Assembly (NCBI GenBank): GCA_003963305.1
Contig: RXJR01000017.1
Span: 1-64,000, forward strand
DNA from: Candidatus Melainabacteria bacterium
GTDB lineage: Bacteria > Cyanobacteriota > Vampirovibrionia > Obscuribacterales > Obscuribacteraceae
Reading direction: 5' to 3'
DNA length: 64,000 nt
Both the position numbers and the translations under genes were made by a program. The notes under the pieces are model-generated. The model made no database searches. It was given only the letters and a program-made list of their open reading frames with translations, and was not told where the DNA came from. Below are positions 1 through 7,532 of the stretch, one piece after another (positions within the stretch are counted from its first letter, which is position 1; each line of letters opens with the position of its first letter).

Positions 1-765
1 AGGCTGTGTCTGTGGTTGTTGCATCTGGGATGCATCCATAGGCTGTGTCTGTGGTTGTTGCATCTGGGATGCATCCATAGGCTGTGTCTGCGGCTGCTGC
101 ATCTGGGACGCATCCATAGGTTGGGTCTGCGGTTGCTGCATCTGGGATGCATCCATAGATTGCTGAGTCTGTGCGCCTGGTCCTTGTGGCAACACTTCGG
201 ACATGGTGGTGAGAAAATTCTGGTTGTTGAGCAAATCTGGATTCTGGGTCGAGGCTTGCATCAATCCAAGAATTCCCTCAGCGGGATTTGATTGAGCCAC
301 TGACAGCGCCTGGTTGGCGATGGCATTTGCATCGGTCGCTCCAGCCGCACTCATCGGCGTCTGCACAGCGGTGGTATCGCTCATAGTGCCGTAGGCGGGA
401 GAATCGCTCGGCGGCGAGAATTGACTTGAATCTCCTCCGTTGTTTGTCGTTGCTGCGGGTTGATTTTCTACAATCTGCAATTGTTGCAAGAACGCCTGGC
501 TCTGTACCGACTGCGGATTTTGCTGGGCTGCATCGAGCAAAGTCATGATGCCGCCGTATTGGTCACCCTGTTGGAGTTTCGCAAGCCCTTGCGATGCCAG
601 ATCTGAGCCGCCTCCAGGAATACTGGAGTCAGCCGCTCGCCCTGGAGCACCGGGATAGGAGGCTGCGAAAAGATTGTCGTTAACGTTTGGATTTTGGACT
701 CCAGCTTGACCCATTGTGGGGTCGCCGGTCTGCGAGATCTCAGTGCTGGAGTAAGGGCTTGGCAT
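1..765 (-). CDS. Gln/Met-rich tandem-repeat protein, C-terminus beyond the window
   Basis: The leftward frame is open from an ATG at 765 to the window edge, giving 255 residues without a stop, so the protein is incomplete at its C-terminus. The start is supported by GAGGAA about 8 nt upstream. The N-terminal 200 residues are rich in Gln, Asn, Ser and Pro, and two segments resemble short helical repeats (around QGDQYGGIMTLLDAAQQNP and NPAEGILGLMQASTQNP). From about residue 205 the protein becomes a 13-residue tandem repeat, MDASQMQQPQTQP, that continues out of the window. There is no signal peptide and no enzymatic motif. I do not recognise the family; its composition suggests a disordered structural or surface protein, which is inference. 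Confidence 0.75.
   Translation of the reverse strand, partial: MPSPYSSTEISQTGDPTMGQAGVQNPNVNDNLFAASYPGAPGRAADSSIPGGGSDLASQGLAKLQQGDQYGGIMTLLDAAQQNPQSVQSQAFLQQLQIVENQPAATTNNGGDSSQFSPPSDSPAYGTMSDTTAVQTPMSAAGATDANAIANQALSVAQSNPAEGILGLMQASTQNPDLLNNQNFLTTMSEVLPQGPGAQTQQSMDASQMQQPQTQPMDASQMQQPQTQPMDASQMQQPQTQPMDASQMQQPQTQP
34..150. repeat. 39-bp in-frame tandem repeat
   Basis: Three complete 39-bp units start at 34, 73 and 112, with a partial unit at 1-33 and the start of another at 151. Each unit encodes 13 residues (MDASQMQQPQTQP) on the minus strand. Units differ at only a few bases, mostly synonymous, so the expansion is recent or kept uniform by recombination. It is coding and has no spacers. 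Confidence 0.95.
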
Positions 766-1145
766 TTGATTATTCCTCAAGGCGCAAAGAATCGGACGCA
801 CAGGATCTTGCAACGCTCTGGCGACGTCGTTTGTTTGTAGACTTCACTATCCGAGCGGGAGAGCGCTTCGGAGTTCGTCGGTATGGATTGGGCGGTCGAG
901 GAAGATGTTAGTCCCGTGGTCTCACGTAAACAATACGGGAATTACGTAGTCTAACCTTAAATTGGCGACCAGCTCGCTCACTGCAGAGTCTTCTGCTCTG
1001 GACTCGTGAAACTGAGTGGGCCTGGTCATGTACTACCAGCATGGGTCTCAAACGCAAATTATCTTCAACTCAATGCCCTGATTGTCATTTCAGTTCAGGA
1101 AGGGGATAAAATCACAGCGTCAGCAACATACATAGGAAGAAGGTC
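766..1145. other. Intergenic region between divergent genes
   Basis: This 380-bp stretch lies between the divergent starts of the Gln-rich repeat gene and panC and must hold both promoters. No convincing open frame, RNA gene or strong hairpin is visible. The ribosome-binding site for panC is probably the AGGAAGAAGG just before 1146. Confidence 0.5.
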
Positions 1146-2012
1146 ATGGGCAATCCTGCCTTGAAGGTCCTGGTAGTCCGTACAGTTCATGAATACCGTT
1201 CGTGGCGAGATAAAGTCGGGGCGGCGACGGTCGGCTTTGTTCCAACGATGGGCGCTCTCCATGAAGGGCATATGGCGTTGGTGGAGGCGGCCAGGAAAAC
1301 CTGCGACCATGTTGTTGTGTCGATTTTCGTCAATCCATTGCAGTTTGGTCCCAATGAAGATTACGGCAAATACCCGCGCGTATTTGAACAGGACCTGAAG
1401 CTCTGCGAGAAGTTTGGTGTCTCAGCCGTGTTTCATCCCAGCGTGGATGTGATGTATCCAAACGGTCAGATCGGAATCACGACCGTTCAGCCACCAGCTC
1501 AATTGATTGCGGGTCTTTGTGGCGCTTTTCGCCCGGGGCATTTTGTCGGAGTGGCTACGGTGGTCAATAATTTGTTGAACATCGTTCGTCCTGACTGTGC
1601 TTTTTTTGGTGAGAAGGACTATCAGCAATTGCAAGTCATCAAACATATGGTCGCCGATTTGAATATGCAAGTGCAGATTGTCGGTGTTCCGATTGTCCGC
1701 GAAAATGATGGACTGGCCTTGAGTTCGCGAAATGTGTATCTTTCGCAAGAGCAGCGCGAACTGGCTCCTCAAATTTATAGCGCTTTGACTGCTACCAAAA
1801 ATTTGATTCGAAATGGCTCGACCGTTGAAGATGCTGTATCGCATGGCAAAGCAATTTTAACTGCCCTGAACGGCGTCGCGGTGCAGTATTTTGAGTGTTG
1901 TGATCCGCAGACGCTGCAACCGGTCACTGATCCGGCGGCACCATGCATAGTGCTTGTAGCCGCCAAATATGGTGACGTAAGATTGATCGACAACCTCGTC
2001 ATTAACCCCTGA
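1146..2012 (+). CDS. panC: Pantoate--beta-alanine ligase (pantothenate synthetase)
   Basis: The enzyme condenses pantoate and beta-alanine with ATP to give pantothenate, the precursor of coenzyme A, in the cytoplasm. The 288 residues match the usual length. The nucleotide-binding signature PTMGALHEGH is at residues 33-42 (the HxGH motif of this adenylate-forming family), followed by a VVVSIFVNPLQFGPNEDY segment, the GEKDYQQL motif and the SSRNVYLS motif. The ATG at 1146 has AGGAAGAAGG just upstream. It converges with the KARI-like gene. No panB, panD or panE is seen in the window, so the neighbouring reductase-like genes are interesting as possible sources of pantoate (inference). Confidence 0.97.
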   Translation: MGNPALKVLVVRTVHEYRSWRDKVGAATVGFVPTMGALHEGHMALVEAARKTCDHVVVSIFVNPLQFGPNEDYGKYPRVFEQDLKLCEKFGVSAVFHPSVDVMYPNGQIGITTVQPPAQLIAGLCGAFRPGHFVGVATVVNNLLNIVRPDCAFFGEKDYQQLQVIKHMVADLNMQVQIVGVPIVRENDGLALSSRNVYLSQEQRELAPQIYSALTATKNLIRNGSTVEDAVSHGKAILTALNGVAVQYFECCDPQTLQPVTDPAAPCIVLVAAKYGDVRLIDNLVINP

Positions 2013-2122
2013 CGGGCTAGATTTCGATTCGAGGGCGATTGCGCATCGTCGTCGGTGGTGTCGAGGTGGCAGTAATTATCGGCACAGCGACGACTGCTTT
2101 GACGAGCTTGCGTCAAGAAGAA

Positions 2123-2167
2123 TTGTCGACGTCGACTGCGCTCTGTGACGTGCGTCGTCGTCGACAA
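2123..2167. terminator. Possible hairpin between convergent genes
   Basis: Nine-base arms TTGTCGACG (2123-2131) and CGTCGACAA (2159-2167) could pair between the convergent ends of panC and the KARI-like gene. No uridine tract follows on either strand, so this is a weak terminator candidate. Confidence 0.3.
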
Positions 2168-2174
2168 CGAGTGT

Positions 2175-3158
2175 TCAAAAGATCAGATTCGTTTTCAATT
2201 CACGCCCGATTCGGGCTAATCTGGAGTTGCTTTCTGTCTGCATAAGGTCTCTGATTGTTGGAGCGCCGACAGCGGCTTCGTGCAAGAATGAGCTGGCGAA
2301 ATTGCCGCTTTCAATGCGTTTCAGCGCGTTTTCGAGATTTGATTCGGTACGACTATCAATTAACTCAGGTCCGGTAATTGCAGAGCCGTATTGTGCAGTG
2401 GTAGAAATTGCGCGACGCATCCCGTCAATGCCCTGGTCGAAGAGCAAATCGGCGATTAGCTTTACTTCTTTCAGGCACGATATGTAGGCTAGTTCCGGCT
2501 GATAACCAGCCTGTACAAGTGTGTTGAAGCTGGCTTTGATCAGCGCCGGTAAACCGCCGCAGAGCACTGCTTGTTCGCAAAAAAGGTCGGTTACCGTTTC
2601 TTCTGCGAAAGTTGTTTTGATGGCTCCGGCGCGAGTACATCCGATCGCTCGGGCAAATGCCAGACAGCGCGGCCAAGCCTGTCCGGACGCATCCTGGTGA
2701 ACTGCGACAAGTGCGGGCAAACCCTTACCGGCTTCGAAGAGCGACCTCAACTGTCGCCCTGGTCCAGTAGGAGCCACGAGCAGTACATCAACATTTTCCG
2801 GCAAGTCTATAGTCTTGTGGTGCACAGAAAAGCCGTGCGCGAAAACGAAGACTTTATCAGCACTCAGGTGAGGTTTGATACTTCTGTTATATACGGCTGG
2901 AACATGCTCGTCTGGTAACAACAAGACGAGAACGTCACACTCTGCTGTTGCCGACTCGATATCGATTGGGTCAAATCCGTCTGCGCTCGCCCTGGAAAAT
3001 GCATCGCCGTTTTTCCTTGCGCCTACCCGAACGTTTAACCCGCTATCTCGTAGATTGAGCGCCTGTGCGCGTCCCTGGTTTCCGTAACCAATGACGGCAA
3101 AGGACATTTTTTTCAACGTGTCAAGCTCAATATCTGTGTCGTAATAAATTTTGGCCAT
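2175..3158 (-). CDS. Ketol-acid reductoisomerase-like protein with altered catalytic residues
   Basis: The 327-residue protein aligns along its length with class I ketol-acid reductoisomerase (IlvC), the Mg/NADPH enzyme of branched-chain amino-acid synthesis. The start MAKIYYD at 3158 has GGAG 7 nt upstream; an ATG 14 codons earlier is less likely. Seen: Rossmann motif GYGNQGRAQALNLRDSG (residues 24-40), FAHG with His108, metal ligands Asp191 and Glu195 in ETVTDLFCEQ, Glu231, and the ISTTAQYG Ser. Two family-invariant positions differ: APKGPGH reads APTGPGR (Thr131 for the catalytic Lys), and AYFECLHE reads AYISCLKE (Ser227 for the second metal-site Glu). The fold call is firm, but normal isomeroreductase activity is doubtful. 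It lies beside panC and is divergent from an opine-dehydrogenase-like gene, so it may be a specialised reductase. Confidence 0.85.
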   Translation of the reverse strand: MAKIYYDTDIELDTLKKMSFAVIGYGNQGRAQALNLRDSGLNVRVGARKNGDAFSRASADGFDPIDIESATAECDVLVLLLPDEHVPAVYNRSIKPHLSADKVFVFAHGFSVHHKTIDLPENVDVLLVAPTGPGRQLRSLFEAGKGLPALVAVHQDASGQAWPRCLAFARAIGCTRAGAIKTTFAEETVTDLFCEQAVLCGGLPALIKASFNTLVQAGYQPELAYISCLKEVKLIADLLFDQGIDGMRRAISTTAQYGSAITGPELIDSRTESNLENALKRIESGNFASSFLHEAAVGAPTIRDLMQTESNSRLARIGRELKTNLIF

Positions 3159-3498
3159 TAAATGCTCCATTTGGATATGGTTTGAGAAGGCTGGCGTCAA
3201 GTTTTTTGATATAGATTTCGAATTATATGTCTAATGCAACAATTATGTTGAACCCTGTTTAGTTCTGTGGATCTGCATGACAGCTTCGTTTCACGCGATC
3301 GAAATAAAAACATTAAAGCATTTGGAATTACCTTCATTACAAATCAGGTTAAACCTGATCGATTGGTATTGTGTTCGGATCGCATCATGTCTATTCTGAT
3401 GGGGTGTTGTTCAGGTGTGGGTAACCGAAGGATATCTAGGAACTTTTGCCTGATGTGGTGCTGCCATATGCGGTGCCTTTTAATTCCGGGGGACTAAC
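3159..3498. other. Divergent intergenic region of the KARI-like and opine-dehydrogenase-like genes
   Basis: This 340-bp AT-rich region separates two divergent starts and must carry both promoters. Apart from the dyad at 3343-3359 I see no gene or RNA in it. Confidence 0.5.
3343..3359. promoter_or_regulatory. Operator-like dyad ATCAGGTT-A-AACCTGAT
   Basis: Two perfect 8-bp arms flank a single central A, giving a 17-bp palindrome typical in size of a dimeric regulator site. It lies about 140 bp upstream of the opine-dehydrogenase-like start and about 185 bp upstream of the KARI-like start. A role as shared operator is inference. Confidence 0.4.
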
Positions 3499-4689
3499 AT
3501 GGTGGTTTCGGCCCAGTCTCAATCTACGACTTATTCTGCATTTCAGTCTATCGCTCAACTAAATTTTCAAACTGGACAATTGTGCATCATCGGTGATGGC
3601 GCTATCAGTCTTGCCGCTGGATGTATATTGTCCGGTGGAACGCAGGAGCTGCGAATTTGGGCTCCTAAACAAAAATCGGGACAGAACAAGCAGTTGCCAA
3701 CTGAGTTCGAGGTCAGAGCCCGAGGCGCTCATTCAGTCGGAATACGCCAGAAGACATCGTTTTCGGTAACCAGTGATGATTGCAAGACCGCCATGGGAAG
3801 TGCGGAGGCTATCGTGATTGCCTCTCCTGCCACTGAATATGGTGTATTGGCGAAGACGCTGGCACCCTTCTTGAAGATTGGACAGACGATATACCTCGTC
3901 AATGCCCCCGTTGCAGGCGGGCTGGAATTTTCCAATCGAATCAAAGCAATAAATGAAGACTTGCAATTGAACGTCATTGAGCTCGGTGGGTTGTTCGATC
4001 AGGCAAGAATCGTAGACAACGTCCTGCTTATTACGGGTCAACGCGACAAAATCAGTATGTGTGGAAATTCCCGCAATGAGACCCGTCGTGGACTGGAAAT
4101 CGCTAACAATCTTTCTCGCGAATTGGTTCCATGTTCGAATGTTTTCGAGCGCGGGTTTAGCGAAGTTGAGCGGTTGATCAGACCGGCTTTGTTGCTGTTT
4201 GCCGTGCTAGGTGCCCGCGGCAGAGAGCTGGACTGTATTTCTAACAGCATTAATCCGGCTCTTACTTCTGTGGTGGCGTCCATGGAGACTGAGCTGCAGA
4301 CGCTGGCGAGAGCCTTTAAATGCATCGTTCACAATTTCTTCGATACGCTTAATGACTTCAGTGGCGCAGAAGACGCTGATTGCCTCGACCAGGCGCTCAT
4401 CAGTGTCGCTCGCAGTTTGCTTGTGCAGAGTTTGTCTCCGCAAACAAGCAGTGACTCAATCCCTGTGGACGTTGCCATTGACATCCTCAAGCGGGATGTA
4501 TGCGAGACGCTCGTGCTGATCTCCGAACTTGGGCGCTTGTCAAGAACTCCTGTGCCTGTGATAAATAGCGTCATTCAGCTAGCTTCGACAGTTTCAAAAA
4601 CCGATTTGGAAAAGCAGGGTCGCTCCTTGAGCGACCTCGGGTTGCTTGGTTTCGACTTCCATGAAATCGGTGAACTGATTAACGCCTGA
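3499..4689 (+). CDS. Opine/octopine dehydrogenase-like NAD(P)-dependent protein
   Basis: The 396-residue protein has an N-terminal Rossmann segment (LCIIGDGAISLAAGCILSGG, about residues 28-47), in which the usual GxGxxG reads GDGAIS. A C-terminal helical domain ends in SLSDLGLLGFDFHEIGELI, resembling the end of NAD/NADP octopine/nopaline dehydrogenases. Members of that family join an amino acid to a 2-oxoacid by reductive amination, but the substrate cannot be read here. The ATG has a GGGGGA ribosome-binding site about 6 nt upstream. It is divergent from the KARI-like gene. The first 25 residues look disordered. An alternative is another branch of the 6-phosphogluconate-dehydrogenase-like superfamily, such as a ketopantoate reductase relative. 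Confidence 0.65.
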   Translation: MVVSAQSQSTTYSAFQSIAQLNFQTGQLCIIGDGAISLAAGCILSGGTQELRIWAPKQKSGQNKQLPTEFEVRARGAHSVGIRQKTSFSVTSDDCKTAMGSAEAIVIASPATEYGVLAKTLAPFLKIGQTIYLVNAPVAGGLEFSNRIKAINEDLQLNVIELGGLFDQARIVDNVLLITGQRDKISMCGNSRNETRRGLEIANNLSRELVPCSNVFERGFSEVERLIRPALLLFAVLGARGRELDCISNSINPALTSVVASMETELQTLARAFKCIVHNFFDTLNDFSGAEDADCLDQALISVARSLLVQSLSPQTSSDSIPVDVAIDILKRDVCETLVLISELGRLSRTPVPVINSVIQLASTVSKTDLEKQGRSLSDLGLLGFDFHEIGELINA

Positions 4690-5143
4690 TCACGTTTTTG
4701 CCTGAAACTACGGCTGGTTCACAGTTTTGCGTGGGTGTCGATTGCGCTAGCTAGCGGTACTTTCTTTCTTACACGTCCTGATGGCTGATGATACCTTGTT
4801 TTTGGCATGTCAAGCGGCGCTATTTTGGGTCTGGACACCGTAAGTGGTGCCAAATCCGGTTGTCATGATAATTGCATATTTAACCACCTTGTCATTAGTC
4901 TTAAGTGTTTTCTTTAGTTCGCTTATCCAGGCTTTTTTACTTTTCTCTTTTAGTTCGCCCTGACTGCTAACAGCAATTTTCCGTAAGTCCTCACAGATTC
5001 TTGTGGTGACACGTAGCTTAGTACGTTTTTCCGACTATCGATCGTGCTGTCACGGTCGCAAACACCCAGTGACTGCATGTGGTGGGACTTCCTGAGAGGG
5101 ACGACCACATGTTGGACGCAGGCTACCCCGAAAGCAACTGCCC
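4690..5143. other. Gene-free stretch
   Basis: These 454 bp separate native DNA from the GC-rich paralogue pair. No frame with coding character, tRNA or strong terminator was found. Composition shifts from AT-rich (near 4870-4960) to GC-rich approaching 5100. Confidence 0.4.
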
Positions 5144-6193
5144 ATGTTCAAGTTTCCGCACTTGGATGTTACGGCGCAGCTTGGCATTACGCCCATCTGC
5201 CTGGTTTCCGACTCGGAAATCTGGACCCACCTCGTAACTCCAACAGTGAAAGGTCTGCTTGGCCCCATCGTTTCGCAGGCCGCGCCAGAGGTTCTTGAGA
5301 CTGTTCAAGGTAAATTCTCTGGCGACGAAGTTTCAAATCTCAACGACCACCGACTCTACGGTGGTAAAACCGGGTTCGTGCGTCACCCGTACATCTACAG
5401 CATGTACAAGACGCTCAACGGTGCTTTCATCGTCAAGCGCGACGGCGTCAAGTTCGAGGCGTTCTGCTGGTACGGCGATATCGACCGCTCCCCTGAGCTC
5501 ATACTCAAGGCGGCGTTGCGCGATCGTCGGTACGATGGAACTCCACGTGCCAATGACACTGCTCTCGTCGACTTCCCATACGACGACCCGAAGCACAATG
5601 CTCCTCTGCACTCTGAGCTGAAGTCTGTCGAGTTGTCCATCTACGGTTTCATGCCGGGGTCTCGCATCGTCGACGCCACGGGTGAGCCGGAGTTCGACCG
5701 CTTCTTCGCCAGCCCCTTCAGCTTCGCGGACAGACCAGAGCTTTTTCTGAAGTACTTCAACCGAGCTTGGAACACGAAACGGGCACCCGGCCAACACGCT
5801 GCACCCATCAGGGATGTGGCGAGTCATGCCCTGCCCGGCTTCGAGCGCATCGCCCGAGCCCATGGATACGACGTGATCGAGATGGCGGCCAGCCACTACC
5901 ACGTCGCGAAATGGGCGCAATCTGGTGGCTACGTGTTCTCGAGCTCGGAACAGGCGCGTGAGTTTGCGTCAATGACCGAGGGGCTGGCAGCCATTCGCGC
6001 TGCTGGTCATCCGCTCACGCGTTCACAGCAATCGTGGGCCTGCGTCGCCCAGAACCTGCCCGCTGAGCACATCCCCGCTGCGCTCAACATGCATGGACCA
6101 CTCTGGATGCAGGACAACCTCGGTCAGAAGTGTCTCTGGGTGCATAAGCCCCTGAGCGAAGCTGCTCATCGACTGCTGTCTGCCCGCATTTAA
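5144..6193 (+). CDS. Uncharacterised protein, tandem paralogue 1
   Basis: The 349-residue protein is a clear paralogue of the next gene, with long shared blocks: LGITP near the N-terminus, YGGxxGFVRxPY, NGAFxVKRDGVK, ALRDRRxDGT, FMPGSRIVDATG, RPELFLKxFxRAWNTKR, SHYHVA and MHGPxWxQDN. No signal peptide or membrane segment is visible. I do not recognise the family. The many conserved Arg, Asp, His and Trp residues suggest an enzyme or nucleic-acid-binding protein, but no known catalytic motif stands out. Third codon positions are strongly G/C and Lys is nearly always AAG, unlike flanking genes such as panC. No good ribosome-binding site precedes the ATG at 5144, so the start is uncertain. Confidence 0.7.
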   Translation: MFKFPHLDVTAQLGITPICLVSDSEIWTHLVTPTVKGLLGPIVSQAAPEVLETVQGKFSGDEVSNLNDHRLYGGKTGFVRHPYIYSMYKTLNGAFIVKRDGVKFEAFCWYGDIDRSPELILKAALRDRRYDGTPRANDTALVDFPYDDPKHNAPLHSELKSVELSIYGFMPGSRIVDATGEPEFDRFFASPFSFADRPELFLKYFNRAWNTKRAPGQHAAPIRDVASHALPGFERIARAHGYDVIEMAASHYHVAKWAQSGGYVFSSSEQAREFASMTEGLAAIRAAGHPLTRSQQSWACVAQNLPAEHIPAALNMHGPLWMQDNLGQKCLWVHKPLSEAAHRLLSARI

Positions 6194-6324
6194 TACGACG
6201 TTCGGTCTAAGCGCAACGAAACAATGCGCGTCGGCATTGCCGATACCGATTCGGGTTCAGCCGGTTGACACCAATAGCGGTGCTAACCGGCTGTGCCTAT
6301 CCGCCGAATTTGAGGACAACCCTT

Positions 6325-7392
6325 ATGAGGAAATTCACCTTTCAACGGCTCGACGTGCTCGAGTCTCTCGGCATCACGCCGCTTACTTTAGTCACAGATG
6401 AGCAAATCTGGACTGAACTTTTCACCCCGATGACGAGGGCTCTGCTCGGCGACATTCTGGACTTCACCCGAGGTATCAGAGAGACCGTCGAAGGAGACTT
6501 TCCGGGTGACCAGGTCTCGAACTTGAACAACCACCTGCTGTATGGCGGGCAGAGCGGATTCGTCCGCTTTCCCTACCACTCGACGGTGTATCGAACCACC
6601 AACGGTGCCTTCGTCGTCAAACGCGATGGTGTCAAGGTCAAGGCCTTCGGCTGGTTTGGCGATTACAAGAACGGCAACGCCGAGCTGATCTTCATGTGCG
6701 CCTTGCGTGATCGTCGCTTCGACGGCACGAAACGCGCCAACGACACGGCTCTGCTCGATTTCGAGTTCGACGACCCCACGTACAACAGCCGCCTTGCCAT
6801 CGATGGAAAGCCCATCGACGCCTCGGCTTGCGAACTCTCCGCTTACTGCTTCATGCCTGGTTCTCGCATCGTCGATGCGACTGGCGACGCCGAATTTGAC
6901 CAGTTCGTCGAGAAGCCGTTCACCTTCCTGGATCGACCGGAGCTGTTCTTGAAACTGTTCTGGCGCGCCTGGAACACCAAGCGCTCGCCCGGGCAGAATG
7001 CGGTGCCGATTCCGGACGTCAGCAAGCTTCTGCTGCCGGCATTTGCTCGCATCGCCAGGAAGCTCGGTTATGACTTCATTCAGAACGCGCCCAGTCACTA
7101 CCACGTGGCGTTGTGGACGCGGAAGTACGGCTATGACTATGTCGACCCTGCACAGGCGAAGGTCATGGCTGAACTGGCTGCCGGCATCAAGCGCCTCAAA
7201 GCAAATGGTGTCAAGCTGACTCGTTCGCAGGAGTCGTGGGTATGTGTCTTGCAAAGTCTTCGCGAGGACCTCATTCCCGAGGAACTCAAAATGCATGGTC
7301 CGAAGTGGCCGCAAGACAACATCACTCAGGAAAACCTGTGGATGTACCAGCCTCTGCACGATGGTGCGAAGCAGCTGTTTCCGAAGAAGTAA
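6325..7392 (+). CDS. Uncharacterised protein, tandem paralogue 2
   Basis: The 355-residue paralogue of the preceding gene shares its conserved blocks in the same order, plus about 10 extra residues in the middle (near LAIDGKPIDASACE). The start MRKFTFQRLD at 6325 fits the N-terminus of its partner and has TGAGGA about 9 nt upstream; an ATG-less extension to 6265 is less likely. No known domain, signal peptide or membrane segment is recognised. The 131-bp gap between the copies has dyads such as AGCCGGTT/AACCGGCT near 6259-6292. GC-rich codon use matches its partner, and a terminator follows at 7428, so the pair looks like one self-contained acquired unit (inference). Confidence 0.75.
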   Translation: MRKFTFQRLDVLESLGITPLTLVTDEQIWTELFTPMTRALLGDILDFTRGIRETVEGDFPGDQVSNLNNHLLYGGQSGFVRFPYHSTVYRTTNGAFVVKRDGVKVKAFGWFGDYKNGNAELIFMCALRDRRFDGTKRANDTALLDFEFDDPTYNSRLAIDGKPIDASACELSAYCFMPGSRIVDATGDAEFDQFVEKPFTFLDRPELFLKLFWRAWNTKRSPGQNAVPIPDVSKLLLPAFARIARKLGYDFIQNAPSHYHVALWTRKYGYDYVDPAQAKVMAELAAGIKRLKANGVKLTRSQESWVCVLQSLREDLIPEELKMHGPKWPQDNITQENLWMYQPLHDGAKQLFPKK

Positions 7393-7427
7393 TTCGGCTC
7401 AAGCACTTCCATGAGCTGGAGTGAAGG

Positions 7428-7470
7428 CAAGGTGACGGGCTCTGCCCCGATCCTTGTTTTCATTCATTTT
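7428..7470 (+). terminator. Rho-independent terminator after the paralogue pair
   Basis: Outer arms CAAGG (7428-7432) and CCTTG (7452-7456) and inner arms CGGG/CCCG form a stem followed by TTTTCATTCATTTTG on the plus strand. Confidence 0.6.
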
Positions 7471-7532
7471 GTTACTAGAGCATATAGCAGGCATTGCATG
7501 TGGTGGCTTGGTCGGGAGTGAATTTTGTCGCC

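Noticed and set aside
34-150. Regular repeats resembling a CRISPR array
   Set aside because: The units are directly adjacent with no spacers, are in frame with a protein and encode a 13-residue motif; no cas genes are present. The same applies to 8423-8590.
6388-7359. A 323-residue open frame antisense to paralogue 2
   Set aside because: The plus-strand protein is conserved with its tandem copy at residue level, whereas the antisense frame is not conserved with the corresponding strand of the first copy.
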